From positions 1 to 27,218 of IMG/VR virus record IMGVR_UViG_3300025889_000783: 27,218 nt of DNA; one strand, given 5' to 3'. Each line of letters opens with the position of its first letter. The first letter of the stretch is position 1. The position numbers and the translations under genes were made by a program. Of this stretch, positions 1-7,889 are shown piece after piece. The notes below the pieces were generated by a model. That model had not been told where the DNA came from. It did no database searches and saw nothing but the letters and a program-made list of their open reading frames with translations. Origin of the DNA: a virus.

Positions 1-957
1 CTCGCCCTCGCCAAGTCCGTCGGCCGCACGCCGGAGGGCTTCTATGTGCCCTTCGAAGTATGGCGCCGCGATTTCAACGTCGGCACGACCACCGAGGCGG
101 GCAACCTCGTCGGCACGTCGATTCGCCCCGACTTGTATGTCGACGCCCTGCGCAATGCGCTCGTCATGGCGCGCCTGGGCGCCCGCGTGCTCGTCGGCTT
201 GACCGACAGCATCACCATTCCACGAAAAGCCACCGCCTCGAGCTTGGGCACATTAACGGAAATCGGCAGCGCGACCGAAAGTGCGCCGACCACCGCCGGG
301 CTCGGCCTTTCGCCCAAGCGCGTCGGCGCGTTCATCGAGGTATCCAAGCAAGCCATCATCCAATCGGCCCTTAGTCTCGAGGGCATGATGCGCGACGACT
401 TGCTCATGGGCGCCGCGGTGCAACTGGAAAACCTCGCCATCAACGGCAACGGCACCTCGCCGCAACACGCCGGCATCCGCAACACCACCGGCCGCGGCAC
501 CGTCGTCGGCGGCACCCACGGGCTCGCGCCTGCGTGGTCGCATTTCGTCGACCTCGAATCGGCGTGTGCCAACAGCAACGCCGAGCCCGACGCACTCGCC
601 GGCTACCTCCTCAACACCAAGACCCGCGGCAAGCTCAAGCAAACGCAGCTCGGCACGAATCTTCCCTTTATCTGGACGCCGGGCGCCTTCCCGGTCAACG
701 GATACCGGGCGCTCGTTTCGAACAACGTGCCCTCGAATCTCACGAAAGGCACGTCGACGACGGTGTGCTCAAGCGCGATTTTCTCGAGCGATTGGTCAAT
801 GGAGGTGCTCGCGTTCTTCGGCGCGCCCGATATCACCGTCGACCCGTACACCAAGGCCGACACCGGGCAAGTCAAGATCACGCTCAACCAGTTCGCGGAT
901 TCGGGCGTGCGCCTGCCGGCCGCCTTCGCAACCATCGACGACATGCTCGCCGGCTAA
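1..957 (+). CDS. HK97-fold major capsid protein (5' partial)
   Basis: The reading frame is open from base 1, so the gene starts before the window; 318 residues are visible. The N-terminal part (GFYVPFEV, then a segment running to the conserved IPRK) and the following P-domain-like stretch with ENLAINGNGT resemble HK97-type phage major capsid proteins. The C-terminal part, with the MEVLAFFGAPDITVDPYT region, matches the usual end of that family, where the subunit forms the A-domain of the icosahedral shell. It is the first visible gene of the rightward structural operon, and a head-tail joining gene follows two genes later. No prohead protease domain is visible; it could be fused upstream or be a separate gene. 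An internal GTG at 46 could be mistaken for the start, but there is no reason to prefer it because coding continues upstream. Confidence 0.85.
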   Translation, partial: LALAKSVGRTPEGFYVPFEVWRRDFNVGTTTEAGNLVGTSIRPDLYVDALRNALVMARLGARVLVGLTDSITIPRKATASSLGTLTEIGSATESAPTTAGLGLSPKRVGAFIEVSKQAIIQSALSLEGMMRDDLLMGAAVQLENLAINGNGTSPQHAGIRNTTGRGTVVGGTHGLAPAWSHFVDLESACANSNAEPDALAGYLLNTKTRGKLKQTQLGTNLPFIWTPGAFPVNGYRALVSNNVPSNLTKGTSTTVCSSAIFSSDWSMEVLAFFGAPDITVDPYTKADTGQVKITLNQFADSGVRLPAAFATIDDMLAG

Positions 958-1002
958 CGCAACGGGAGGACACCCGGCGGCCGTCACGGTCGCCGGCCGC
1001 TT

Positions 1003-2535
1003 ATGACTTGGCACATGGACGCCCCGCAAGGGAGCGAAGCGCGCAAGGTGCGATTCGACGTCGTGCAATACTGCGCATCGGGCATCGATGTCGGATGCGG
1101 CCCCGCGAAAGTATGGCCCGGCATGATCGGCGTCGACTCGCTCAAGGACACCGAGCTATTCGGCATCCCGATGAAACCCGACATCGTGGTCCCCGATGCG
1201 GCGCGCTTGGGCCTTTTCGGCTCGGAAGTGATGGAGTGCGTATTCTCCTCGCACCTCCTCGAGCATATTGCCGACTACAAGGCCGCGCTCGCGGAATGGT
1301 GGCGGCTCGTTCGACCGGGCGGCTATCTGGTGCTCTACCTGCCGCACCGTGATTTTTATCCGAACATCGGCGAGCCGGGCGCCAATCCCGACCACGTCCA
1401 CGACTTCGCGCCCACCGATATCGTCGACGCCATGCGCGAGCTCGCGCCCGATTGGGACCTCCTCGAGAACCAAGACCGCAACGGCGGCCTCGAGTACAGT
1501 TTCTTGCAGGTTTACCAGAAAACCGCACCCGGCACCGGCCAGCGGTACACGTGCGAGGCGCCCAAGCCCGCCAAAACGGCCGCCATCGTGCGCGTCGGCG
1601 GGCATGGGGATGCGCTTTGGGCAAGCTCGCCGGCGGCGCTCCTCAAAGAACAAGGCTATCACGTCACCATCTACACGACGGCCGGCGGCGCCGACGTCCT
1701 GCGCCATGACCCCAACATCGATCGCGTCGTCGCGCTTCCAAGTAGCGCCATGACCGACGAGGATTTGCTCGAGTATTGGGGGCACCTCGGCCGCCAATAC
1801 GATCGCTTCGTCAATCTCATCGGATCCGTCGAGCAATCGTTGCTACTCCACGACACCGAAATCGGCTTCTATCGACCGCACGCGCTACGGCACAAACTCT
1901 GCAACACCAACTACCTCGAGCGCGTCCATGACTTCGCCGAGGTGGCGTATGACTTCCGCCAAAAGTTCTATCCCACGCCGGCCGAACTCGAATGGGCCCG
2001 CAAGATGCGCGCCGAGCTCAAGGGCCCGCTCGTGGTCATTGCGCCGGCCGGCTCCGGGCAAGTGAAGTATTGGCCGCATGCGCAATCGCTCATGCAATCG
2101 CTCGGGCATCATGGGATTTATTCCGTCGTCCTCGGCGACGTGCGTGACCCCAAGCTCGTCGGCGTCGAACCCTGGGGCAGTGTCATCGGGATGGATTGGC
2201 CGATCCGATTGGCCCTCACGTTCGCCACGCTCGCCGACGCCGTCGTCGGCACCGAGTCGCTCATCGTCAACGCCGTCGCATTCGAGCCGATGCTCAAGAT
2301 CGTCACCATGTCGCACTCGAGCGCCGAGAATCTCACAAAGCACTGGACCAACACCGCGGCCGCCGAGCCCGTCGGCGTGGCCTGCCACCCATGCCATCGG
2401 ATTCACGGCTCGTTCAACTTTTGCGCGCAAGACAAGGGCACCGGCGCGGCCGCCTGTCAGGCATTCATCACGGCCGACATGGTCCTCGGCGCCTTGCTCA
2501 ATCACCTCAATTTCGAAAAAGCCGAGGCGGCCTAA
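1003..2535 (+). CDS. SAM-dependent methyltransferase fused to GT9-like glycosyltransferase
   Basis: A 510-residue two-domain protein. Residues about 20-175 look like a class I methyltransferase: the SAM-binding motif GIDVGCGP is at 27-34, HLLEHI at 84-89, and the VRPGGYLVLYLPH strand at 103-115. Residues about 190-500 resemble glycosyltransferase family 9 (ADP-heptose type): the N-terminal Rossmann start KTAAIVRVGGHGDALW is at 191-206, and a nucleotide-sugar-binding-like second domain runs from VVIAPAGSG (344-352) through GTESLIVNAVAFEP (416-429). The C-terminal region has a Cys/His cluster (C461, C464, H465, C474, C485) that could bind a metal. The gene sits between the capsid and head-tail joining genes, so a role in modifying virion proteins is possible, but this is inference; surface-polysaccharide modification is the alternative. 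There is no clear ribosome site, and ATG at 1015 is an alternative start. Confidence 0.75.
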   Translation: MTWHMDAPQGSEARKVRFDVVQYCASGIDVGCGPAKVWPGMIGVDSLKDTELFGIPMKPDIVVPDAARLGLFGSEVMECVFSSHLLEHIADYKAALAEWWRLVRPGGYLVLYLPHRDFYPNIGEPGANPDHVHDFAPTDIVDAMRELAPDWDLLENQDRNGGLEYSFLQVYQKTAPGTGQRYTCEAPKPAKTAAIVRVGGHGDALWASSPAALLKEQGYHVTIYTTAGGADVLRHDPNIDRVVALPSSAMTDEDLLEYWGHLGRQYDRFVNLIGSVEQSLLLHDTEIGFYRPHALRHKLCNTNYLERVHDFAEVAYDFRQKFYPTPAELEWARKMRAELKGPLVVIAPAGSGQVKYWPHAQSLMQSLGHHGIYSVVLGDVRDPKLVGVEPWGSVIGMDWPIRLALTFATLADAVVGTESLIVNAVAFEPMLKIVTMSHSSAENLTKHWTNTAAAEPVGVACHPCHRIHGSFNFCAQDKGTGAAACQAFITADMVLGALLNHLNFEKAEAA

Positions 2536-2811
2536 ATGGAACGCGACCCGGTCGCCGACTTTTTCGATCCGCTCGACGGGCTCACCACCCCGGCGCGCGT
2601 CGACGGTCGCACCATTCCCGTCCTTTTTGACGCCGCGTATACCGACGTCCTCGGCGTGGGCAGTGCATCACCGGCGGCCACGTGCTCGGATGCCAGCCTC
2701 GAGGGCGTGCGTGCCGGCGCGTTGATGACCATCAAAGGCGTCGACTATCGCATCGACATGCTCGAGCCCGACGGCACGGGCGTCACACTTGCGCGGCTAT
2801 CGAGAGCATAA
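2536..2811 (+). CDS. Head-tail joining protein (lambda gpFII-like)
   Basis: A 91-residue protein. The layout is an N-terminal D-P-V-A-D-F-F-D helix, then PVLFDAAYTDVLGVG, then an EGVRAGALMTIKGVDYRI strand pair, ending LEPDGTGVTLARLSRA. This is the pattern of the small lambda FII-type head-tail connector family, which caps the portal neck and forms the joint for the tail. The start codon lies directly after the stop of the preceding gene, so the two are translationally coupled. The position after the capsid gene and before the tail genes fits this role. Confidence 0.75.
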   Translation: MERDPVADFFDPLDGLTTPARVDGRTIPVLFDAAYTDVLGVGSASPAATCSDASLEGVRAGALMTIKGVDYRIDMLEPDGTGVTLARLSRA

Positions 2812-2815
2812 AAAC

Positions 2816-3046
2816 ATGCCGATCGTTTCCTCCTCCTACGCGATCGACGCCCACCAGCAGCAGGACGGCGGGCGCTACGTGCGCGAGACGCACACGGACA
2901 ACACCGGCAAGGTGTACGACGGCATCATTTACAAGCTGCCTGCGGGTGCCGGAACGACAGAAGCAGATGCGTTCCTGGCGCAGCATGCGGCGTCGCTCGA
3001 CGTGCAACTTGCCGAGGCGGAAGCGGAGGCCCTGATTGGCGATTAG
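2816..3046 (+). CDS. Small phage virion-associated hypothetical protein
   Basis: A 76-residue protein beginning MPIVSSSYAIDAHQQQDGGR and containing YVRETHTDNTGKVY, followed by an Ala/Glu-rich helix ending in LIGD. Similar short proteins occur next to tail-fiber genes in phages, but I know of no assigned function. The ATG at 2816 is preferred over an upstream ATG at 2789, which would overlap the preceding gene by 23 bases. Codon use changes here: Gln is CAG and Leu is often CTG, whereas the rest of the window prefers CAA and CTC. This is the first gene of a compositional island. Confidence 0.65.
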   Translation: MPIVSSSYAIDAHQQQDGGRYVRETHTDNTGKVYDGIIYKLPAGAGTTEADAFLAQHAASLDVQLAEAEAEALIGD

Positions 3047-3359
3047 TCTCAACCATCAAACCGAAGCAGAGTTCGCCGCACGTTTCTGGGCGAAGGTGCG
3101 CGAGGTGCGTCAGCAGTTTGAGGCTGCGGCACCTGGATCTCGTGAGAAACGTCTGTACGGTGAGAAGTTTGGCTACCTCATCTGGTGGTTGCACGGCAAG
3201 GTGACGAGCGGTGACATTACGAGCAACGCGGCGCGGCTGTCGTTCAACGCCGCGTATGGCCGTTCGCTCACCGCAGGGCAATGGAATACGTTCGTGACGG
3301 ACACGTTGATGCCGATCCGCGATAGGTATCAGGCGATGCTCGATCAGGGTGACATCTAA
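3036..3359 (+). CDS. Small alpha-helical hypothetical protein, TTG start
   Basis: A 107-residue mostly helical, charged protein (FWAKVREVRQQFEAAAPGSR near the N-terminus, then a W-L-H-G-K motif and a C-terminal DRYQAMLDQGDI). The start is TTG at 3036, overlapping the end of the preceding gene by 11 bases; the preceding gene's codons contain a GCGGAGG stretch that could serve as its ribosome site. The stop overlaps the next gene's ATG (TAATG). It belongs to the same compositional island. Function is not recognised; the position suggests a virion accessory protein or fiber chaperone. Confidence 0.55.
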   Translation: MAISLNHQTEAEFAARFWAKVREVRQQFEAAAPGSREKRLYGEKFGYLIWWLHGKVTSGDITSNAARLSFNAAYGRSLTAGQWNTFVTDTLMPIRDRYQAMLDQGDI

Positions 3360-4696
3360 TGGCGATCCAGTATTACACCTCGGCCGGAAACGGCACAGAC
3401 CCCACAGCAGGTTGGACGACAGGACACGCCACTTTAGCGGCGGCTCTTTCGGCGGCTAGTTCGGGCGACTCGGTATACATCGACATGGCGAATATCGCTT
3501 CCGGTGACTCTGGTGTAACTACCGCCACGACATGGACAGTCTCGGCCGGCGTAACGCTGCATGTCGGAACGCAAAATGGCGCGACTGATATTACGACCGG
3601 TTACATGGGCACGACATATTGGATCGGTCGATCTACGGCTGGCGCAAATATCACATTAAATACGGGGAAAGGGTGCAAGATCATCGGCGGACTGACACTC
3701 CGGGAGCATGGAGGCAATAGCCTTGTCGTGAACACTACTACGGGCAGCGGGTTTTTGTATGCAGACACGTTGACGCTTTGGCATAGTTCCACAACCGGAG
3801 GGGGCACCTCTAGGATTGGAGGGCAGCAAAACAACCAAACTCAAATCGAGACGCTAAACATAACATATGCTCGTACAAGCTCGACAATCAGTGAGTTTCA
3901 AGTCGCGGGAATTGTGCGGATTGGAGTCTTAACGCTGACCACGGGCGGCGCGACCGCCCCTTCGGGCGGCTGGATCAATGACCCGAATGTCTCCGCTGCG
4001 GCCAATCTGACGGTGAATGGTGGTGACATTTCTGCGCTTGGCAGTGGCGCGACCATTATTGGTGATTGCGGTAGTTCGCCGCTAACGTGCCGACTTGAGA
4101 ACACAATTCTCCCCGCAAGTTTTGTCGGCGTGACCACGCAGACAGGTGGCCTCGCTGGCGGTGAGTTGTTCTTGACCGATTGCTACGAGAGCACCGTTGG
4201 TGCGGTTCCTTTCGGCTACTTTAACGACTCTGGTCAGGTGATTGTTGATACCGGAATTTTCTTGACGGCAGGCATTTCGTCATCTTCGTGGAAAATCTCT
4301 ACTACAAGTAGATGTACTGCGCGCGAACCATTTTGGACGCCATTCATTTTTGAATACCAAGCGGCGGCTACGGTCACGCCTGAGTTTGAAGTGCTGCGTG
4401 AGGGCAATTCTTCTGCATACACAGACGCGGAATTCTGGATGGAGTCGCTTACTAAGCAGACATCCTCATCCGTCGAAACCACTTTTGAATCCACGCAAGG
4501 AACGGGGACGAATATAACAACAGGGGTCGGCACCTCATCATGGACGGTTAGCGGATCGCCGGGCGATTCTGGTGACTGGTCAGGCATTCTCTCCCAAGGA
4601 TCGACAGTGCTAGCAGAAGATGGCTTCGTTAAGAGCCGTATCTGCGCGGCTGTTGCCTCTTCCACGATTTACGTTGATCCGGGGCCGGTAGGCTAA
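3359..4696 (+). CDS. Beta-rich (predicted beta-helix) virion-associated protein
   Basis: A 445-residue protein dominated by short Thr/Ser/Gly/Val-rich strands. It opens MAIQYYTSAGNGTDPTAGW, then AHATLAAALSAASSGDSVYID-like sequence (in fact GHATLAAALSAASSGDSVYID over residues about 22-42), a pattern typical of the first turn of right-handed parallel beta-helix proteins. Repeated I-x-G-x-L-T-L and N-x-T-L units follow, and the C-terminus (about 355-445) looks like a separate domain. No enzymatic motif was seen. GC content is clearly lower than that of the neighbours, with AT-ending codons throughout, indicating horizontal acquisition. The ATG overlaps the upstream stop and the stop overlaps the next ATG. 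Likely a surface-exposed fiber, spike or decoration protein; the precise role is unknown. Confidence 0.6.
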   Translation: MAIQYYTSAGNGTDPTAGWTTGHATLAAALSAASSGDSVYIDMANIASGDSGVTTATTWTVSAGVTLHVGTQNGATDITTGYMGTTYWIGRSTAGANITLNTGKGCKIIGGLTLREHGGNSLVVNTTTGSGFLYADTLTLWHSSTTGGGTSRIGGQQNNQTQIETLNITYARTSSTISEFQVAGIVRIGVLTLTTGGATAPSGGWINDPNVSAAANLTVNGGDISALGSGATIIGDCGSSPLTCRLENTILPASFVGVTTQTGGLAGGELFLTDCYESTVGAVPFGYFNDSGQVIVDTGIFLTAGISSSSWKISTTSRCTAREPFWTPFIFEYQAAATVTPEFEVLREGNSSAYTDAEFWMESLTKQTSSSVETTFESTQGTGTNITTGVGTSSWTVSGSPGDSGDWSGILSQGSTVLAEDGFVKSRICAAVASSTIYVDPGPVG

Positions 4697-5568
4697 TGGC
4701 TGCAACCTCACGCGCATCACCAGGAGGCGGATGGAGTGTAGGAAGTGACTCCGATACGTTCTCCCGTGCCGTTCCCGGTGCCGAGTGGGAAGTGCAACAG
4801 TCCGCCGCCGGCCCGACTGACCTCGCCCTAGCTGACTTGTCGCACGGCCACACGCTCGACCACCTCGACCTCACGCAAACCCACGTCCTGGCCCCGGCCG
4901 ACTTGTCGCACGGCCACACGCTCGACAACCTCGACCTCACGCAAACCCACGCCCTGACCGTCGCCGATATATTGCACGCGCACGGCTTGGACAACCTCGG
5001 CCTCACGCAAGCCCACGTGCTCGCCCTAGCCGACGCGACGCACGGCCACACGCTCGACAACCTCGGCCTCACGCAAGCCCACGTGCTCGCCCTGGCCGAG
5101 CTATTGCACGGCCACACGCTCGACAACCTCGGCCTCACCGGCGCCGGCGATCTCGCCATCGCAGACGCGACGCACGGCCACGCGCTCGACAACCTCGCGC
5201 TCACGCAAGCCCACGTCCTCGCCCTGGCCGAGCTATTGCACGCGCACGCCGCCGACAACCTCGTGCTCGCCGGCGGGAGCTCACTAACGGTTGCCGACAT
5301 CGCGCACGGCCACATCGCCGACAACCTCGCCCTCGGTCAAGTCCACGTCCTCGCGCTCGAGGACGCCTTGCACGCGCACCTCGCCGACGGCCTCGCGCTG
5401 TCGCAATTGCACGTGCTCGTCATATCCGAGGCGGCGCACGCGCACCTACTCGACAACGTCGCCCTCGGCTTGGGCGGCACCGTGCCGCCGCGGCATGTCC
5501 TCGTCGTGCGCGGCGAATCGCGCACGCTCGTCGTCATGCCCAAGTCACCCACGCGCATCATCCACTAA
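4696..5568 (+). CDS. Histidine-rich tandem-repeat protein (ten 22-residue repeats)
   Basis: A 290-residue protein. After a 42-residue N-terminal segment come ten consecutive 22-residue units (residues 43-262), each approximating LALAD-x-x-HGHTLDNLxLTQAHV. Every unit has H-x-H at positions 8-10 and D-N at 13-14; most also have a third His at position 21. A 28-residue C-terminal tail (VPPRHVLVVRGESRTLVVMP) follows. The regular hydrophobic spacing suggests an elongated solenoid or fiber-shaft structure, and the aligned histidines could bind metal. Both ideas are inference. The first 40 codons share the composition of the preceding island; the repeats share that of the main phage backbone, so the junction lies inside the gene. 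Confidence 0.75.
   Translation: MAATSRASPGGGWSVGSDSDTFSRAVPGAEWEVQQSAAGPTDLALADLSHGHTLDHLDLTQTHVLAPADLSHGHTLDNLDLTQTHALTVADILHAHGLDNLGLTQAHVLALADATHGHTLDNLGLTQAHVLALAELLHGHTLDNLGLTGAGDLAIADATHGHALDNLALTQAHVLALAELLHAHAADNLVLAGGSSLTVADIAHGHIADNLALGQVHVLALEDALHAHLADGLALSQLHVLVISEAAHAHLLDNVALGLGGTVPPRHVLVVRGESRTLVVMPKSPTRIIH
4822..5481 (+). repeat. In-frame tandem repeat, 10 units of 66 bp
   Basis: Ten 66-bp units encode the 22-residue histidine repeats. The first five or six are the most alike at DNA level, sharing blocks such as CACGGCCACACGCTCGACAA; the last four have diverged. This gradient suggests unit duplication concentrated at the 5' end, and the copy number may vary between relatives. 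Confidence 0.85.
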
Positions 5569-5585
5569 CCGCCAAAGGCTCGCCC

Positions 5586-5849
5586 ATGAAAATCACCGCC
5601 ACCGCCAATTTCAAGCACGGCCGTTTCGCCTTTGCCAAGGGCGCCGCGTATGACGTGCCCGACCGTTTCGCCGGCCTTTTCCTCGGCAACGGATGGGCGA
5701 TCGAGGCGGGCGACGACGCGCCATGTATGCCCGTCGGCATCGCCGAGCTCGGCGCCAATGCGCCCGTCGGCGCGCTGCCCTCGGTCGACCGCGCCACGCT
5801 CACCGTCGAATCGGTCAACCACGCCGGCGCCAACAGTAACGCCGGCTAA
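5586..5849 (+). CDS. Small phage hypothetical protein
   Basis: An 87-residue protein starting MKITATANFKHGRFAFAKG and running through YDVPDRFAGLFLGNGWAIEAGD. The N-terminal half has the strand-turn-strand, then 'x-LFxGNGWAxEA' look common in short phage head or neck proteins. The C-terminal half is Ala/Val-rich and low in complexity. It lies between the repeat protein and two other small structural genes. No function is assigned. Confidence 0.6.
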   Translation: MKITATANFKHGRFAFAKGAAYDVPDRFAGLFLGNGWAIEAGDDAPCMPVGIAELGANAPVGALPSVDRATLTVESVNHAGANSNAG

Positions 5850-5875
5850 CGGTTCAACTCACCAAGGACGCAATC

Positions 5876-6277
5876 ATGGCGAAACGATGCAATCCCACCC
5901 TCCTCGACAAGATGCTCGACGCACTCAAAACCGGCTATTCGGGATTCGGCCCGGTCGATAAACAAGTCGCCTGTTCAGCCGAGCCCACGACATTCGCCGA
6001 GGCCAATGCCACGTATGCGCTCGCCGACGTGGCACTCTCGGGAACCGACTTCACGATCGCCAACGGCGACGGCGCCGGCAACACGCCCCGCAAAGCCACC
6101 GTCGGCGCCAAGTCGGGCGTCACGGTCGATACCAACGGCACCGCCACGCACGTCGCACTCATCGATACCGCGAATTCGCTTTTGCTGGAAGTCACCACAT
6201 GCACGAGCCAAGCTCTCACCGCAGGCAACACGGTGAACTTCCCCGCGTGGGATATCGAAATCGGCGCGCCGACCTAA
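5876..6277 (+). CDS. Small beta-rich structural-type hypothetical protein
   Basis: A 133-residue protein (MAKRCNPTLLDKMLDALKTG at the start). The C-terminal two thirds carry repeated TFAEANATYALADVALSGTDFTIANGDG-type strands and end in FPAWDIEIGAP, a beta-sandwich-like pattern found in short phage structural proteins. An AAGGA ribosome site precedes the ATG (about 5866-5870). It directly precedes the fiber-tail adaptor-like gene. Likely a virion protein; the role is unknown. Confidence 0.6.
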   Translation: MAKRCNPTLLDKMLDALKTGYSGFGPVDKQVACSAEPTTFAEANATYALADVALSGTDFTIANGDGAGNTPRKATVGAKSGVTVDTNGTATHVALIDTANSLLLEVTTCTSQALTAGNTVNFPAWDIEIGAPT

Positions 6278-6281
6278 TGCC

Positions 6282-6782
6282 ATGACGGCCGGCTTTTACA
6301 TCGCCGACGACCAAGTCGACGAGATCATCAAAGATCCGGCCGACGACTTGCCGTATGCGTTGGCGTTCTACGATTGGCTGCGCGGCTCGGATCAATACTG
6401 GTCGCATCGGCGCATCGTCAAGCCGGGCGAGACATACACGCCGGCCGCGGCCGCGTTGAACGGCTACCGCTACCGATGCAAAAAAGGCGGCCTCACCGGC
6501 AACGCGGCGCCCACATGGCCGACCACCGGCTCGGCCGATATCACCGACGGCGGCGTGACTTGGGTATTAATCGGCGCCGAGGACACGCTCGCCACCGTAA
6601 GCGTCACCCCTGAGTCGGGACTCACCGCCGACTCGCCGGAACTCGACGAAACCGGCACGCGCGCGCGGTTCAACCTGTCGGGCGGCACCGCCGGCCGGGC
6701 TTACCTCGTGACGGTCGAAGTCGCCACGACGCAGAGCAAGACCAAGCAAACGACGTTCCGCGTGCGGATGCGAGAATCATAA
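6282..6782 (+). CDS. Phage fiber-tail adaptor-like protein with an inserted domain
   Basis: A 166-residue protein. Residues 1-38 (IIKDPADDLPYALAFYDWLRG) and 101-166 (DTLATVSVTPESGLTADS to the SGGTAGRAYLVTVEVATTQ and TFRVRM strands) together match the small all-beta adaptor proteins found between neck and tail genes in many phages. Between them, residues about 40-100 form an extra module with GYRYRC, PTWPTT and DGGVTWVLIG. That signature is a small aromatic-rich domain usually seen at the ends of fiber proteins. The domain interrupts the adaptor exactly at the WLRGSD/DTLATV junction. The gene abuts the tail terminator gene with no gap. Confidence 0.6.
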   Translation: MTAGFYIADDQVDEIIKDPADDLPYALAFYDWLRGSDQYWSHRRIVKPGETYTPAAAALNGYRYRCKKGGLTGNAAPTWPTTGSADITDGGVTWVLIGAEDTLATVSVTPESGLTADSPELDETGTRARFNLSGGTAGRAYLVTVEVATTQSKTKQTTFRVRMRES

Positions 6783-7229
6783 ATGGCGCACGTTCGCACA
6801 CAAATCCGCGACGCGCTGGCGCTCCTCCTCGCCGGCCTCACCACGACGGCCGATCGCGTTTTCGTCTCGCGCGTCTCGCCCATCCCGCAAGACGACTTGC
6901 CCGCACTCGTGGTCAATGTCGACGAAGAAGAAATCGAACTCGCCACCGCCTCGACGGCGCCGACGATTTCGCGCGGCCTCACCATCCGCGTCGCCGCTCT
7001 CACGCGCCTCGTCGACGGGCTCGACGACGAGCTCGACGCCATGACGCTCGAGCTCGAGCTCGCGATCGCCGGCGACGACACGCTCGCCGGCCTGCTCAAT
7101 GAGCCCATGATCCTCACCGGCCTCGAGGTAGAACGCAGCACCGAGGGCGACGCGCCCATCGGCCGAATCACGCTCACCTACGCAACACGCTACGAAACCA
7201 CCACCTCGGCGCCCGACGTCGCCCTTTAA
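6783..7229 (+). CDS. Tail terminator-like protein
   Basis: A 148-residue protein starting MAHVRTQIRDALALLLAGL, followed by a strand (RVFVSRVSPIPQDDLPALVVNVDEEE region), an amphipathic helical segment rich in Asp and Leu, and a C-terminal strand pair (TGLEVERSTEGDAPIGRITLTYATRYET). This is the layout of lambda gpU-like or DUF3168-like tail terminators, which stop tube polymerisation. The position immediately before the tail tube gene matches that role. The start is one base after the preceding stop. Confidence 0.7.
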   Translation: MAHVRTQIRDALALLLAGLTTTADRVFVSRVSPIPQDDLPALVVNVDEEEIELATASTAPTISRGLTIRVAALTRLVDGLDDELDAMTLELELAIAGDDTLAGLLNEPMILTGLEVERSTEGDAPIGRITLTYATRYETTTSAPDVAL

Positions 7230-7241
7230 GGAGTAACCGCC

Positions 7242-7889
7242 ATGCCCTCTCTTTCCAAATGGGTCAAAGTCAACATGAAGCTCGGCACCCTCGGGACCGC
7301 CGTACCGATCAGCGGCATCACGCTCGCGTCGCCGGCGGTGGTCAGTTACACCGGGACCGATCCGACGGACGGCAACTACCTCGCCATGACCTCGATTCAG
7401 GGCATGGACGCCATCGCCGATCGCATTTTCCGAGCCGATAACACCAACGGCGCCGGCGACACCACCGAGCTCGAGGGCGTCGATTCGACCGCCTTTGACG
7501 CCTTCGTGTCGGGCAACTTTCAGCCGATCACCTTTGGCAACACCCTGCAAACCATCATCGACCCCGGCGCCGGCGGCGGCGTGTTCGATTTCATCGATAC
7601 GTCCGTCGTCCATAAGGGCATCAAAACACAGATCCCCAACATGGCCGACCCCGTGATTTTTAACATGCGATCGCAATGGGATCCGGGCGACGCCGCGCTC
7701 GCCGCCCTCGCGGCCGCTTCCGAGGCGCAAACCTTGCGCGCATTGCTGCTCACCTTCGGGAACGGCTACAAAACGCTCGCCCTCGGCTACGTCGGCGCGA
7801 CCCTCGTGCCAACCGGCTCCGTCGGCACGTTGGTCGAAACGCCCGTCGTGTTCACCGCCGCCGGCCTCATCACCAACTACACCACATGA
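7242..7889 (+). CDS. Major tail tube protein
   Basis: A 215-residue protein beginning MPSLSKWVKVNMKLG. The middle (MTSIQGMDAIADRIFRADN and FDFIDTSVVHKGIKTQI) and the small C-terminal domain (GYKTLALGYVGATLVPTGSVGTLVETPVVFTAAGLI) resemble siphovirus tail tube subunits, which form stacked hexameric rings. A GGAGTAACCGCC leader just before the ATG provides a good ribosome site, as expected for a highly expressed subunit. The order terminator, tube, chaperones, tape measure is canonical. Confidence 0.75.
   Translation: MPSLSKWVKVNMKLGTLGTAVPISGITLASPAVVSYTGTDPTDGNYLAMTSIQGMDAIADRIFRADNTNGAGDTTELEGVDSTAFDAFVSGNFQPITFGNTLQTIIDPGAGGGVFDFIDTSVVHKGIKTQIPNMADPVIFNMRSQWDPGDAALAALAAASEAQTLRALLLTFGNGYKTLALGYVGATLVPTGSVGTLVETPVVFTAAGLITNYTT

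Noticed and set aside
977-1000. Hairpin (GCGGCCG / CGGCCGC) as a terminator after the capsid gene
   Set aside because: No T-run follows and the next gene starts at once; the arms are common in this GC-rich sequence.
6777-7730. Long minus-strand open frame (317 codons)
   Set aside because: It is antisense to the tail terminator and tube genes, has no family resemblance, and arises from the strong GC-rich codon bias.
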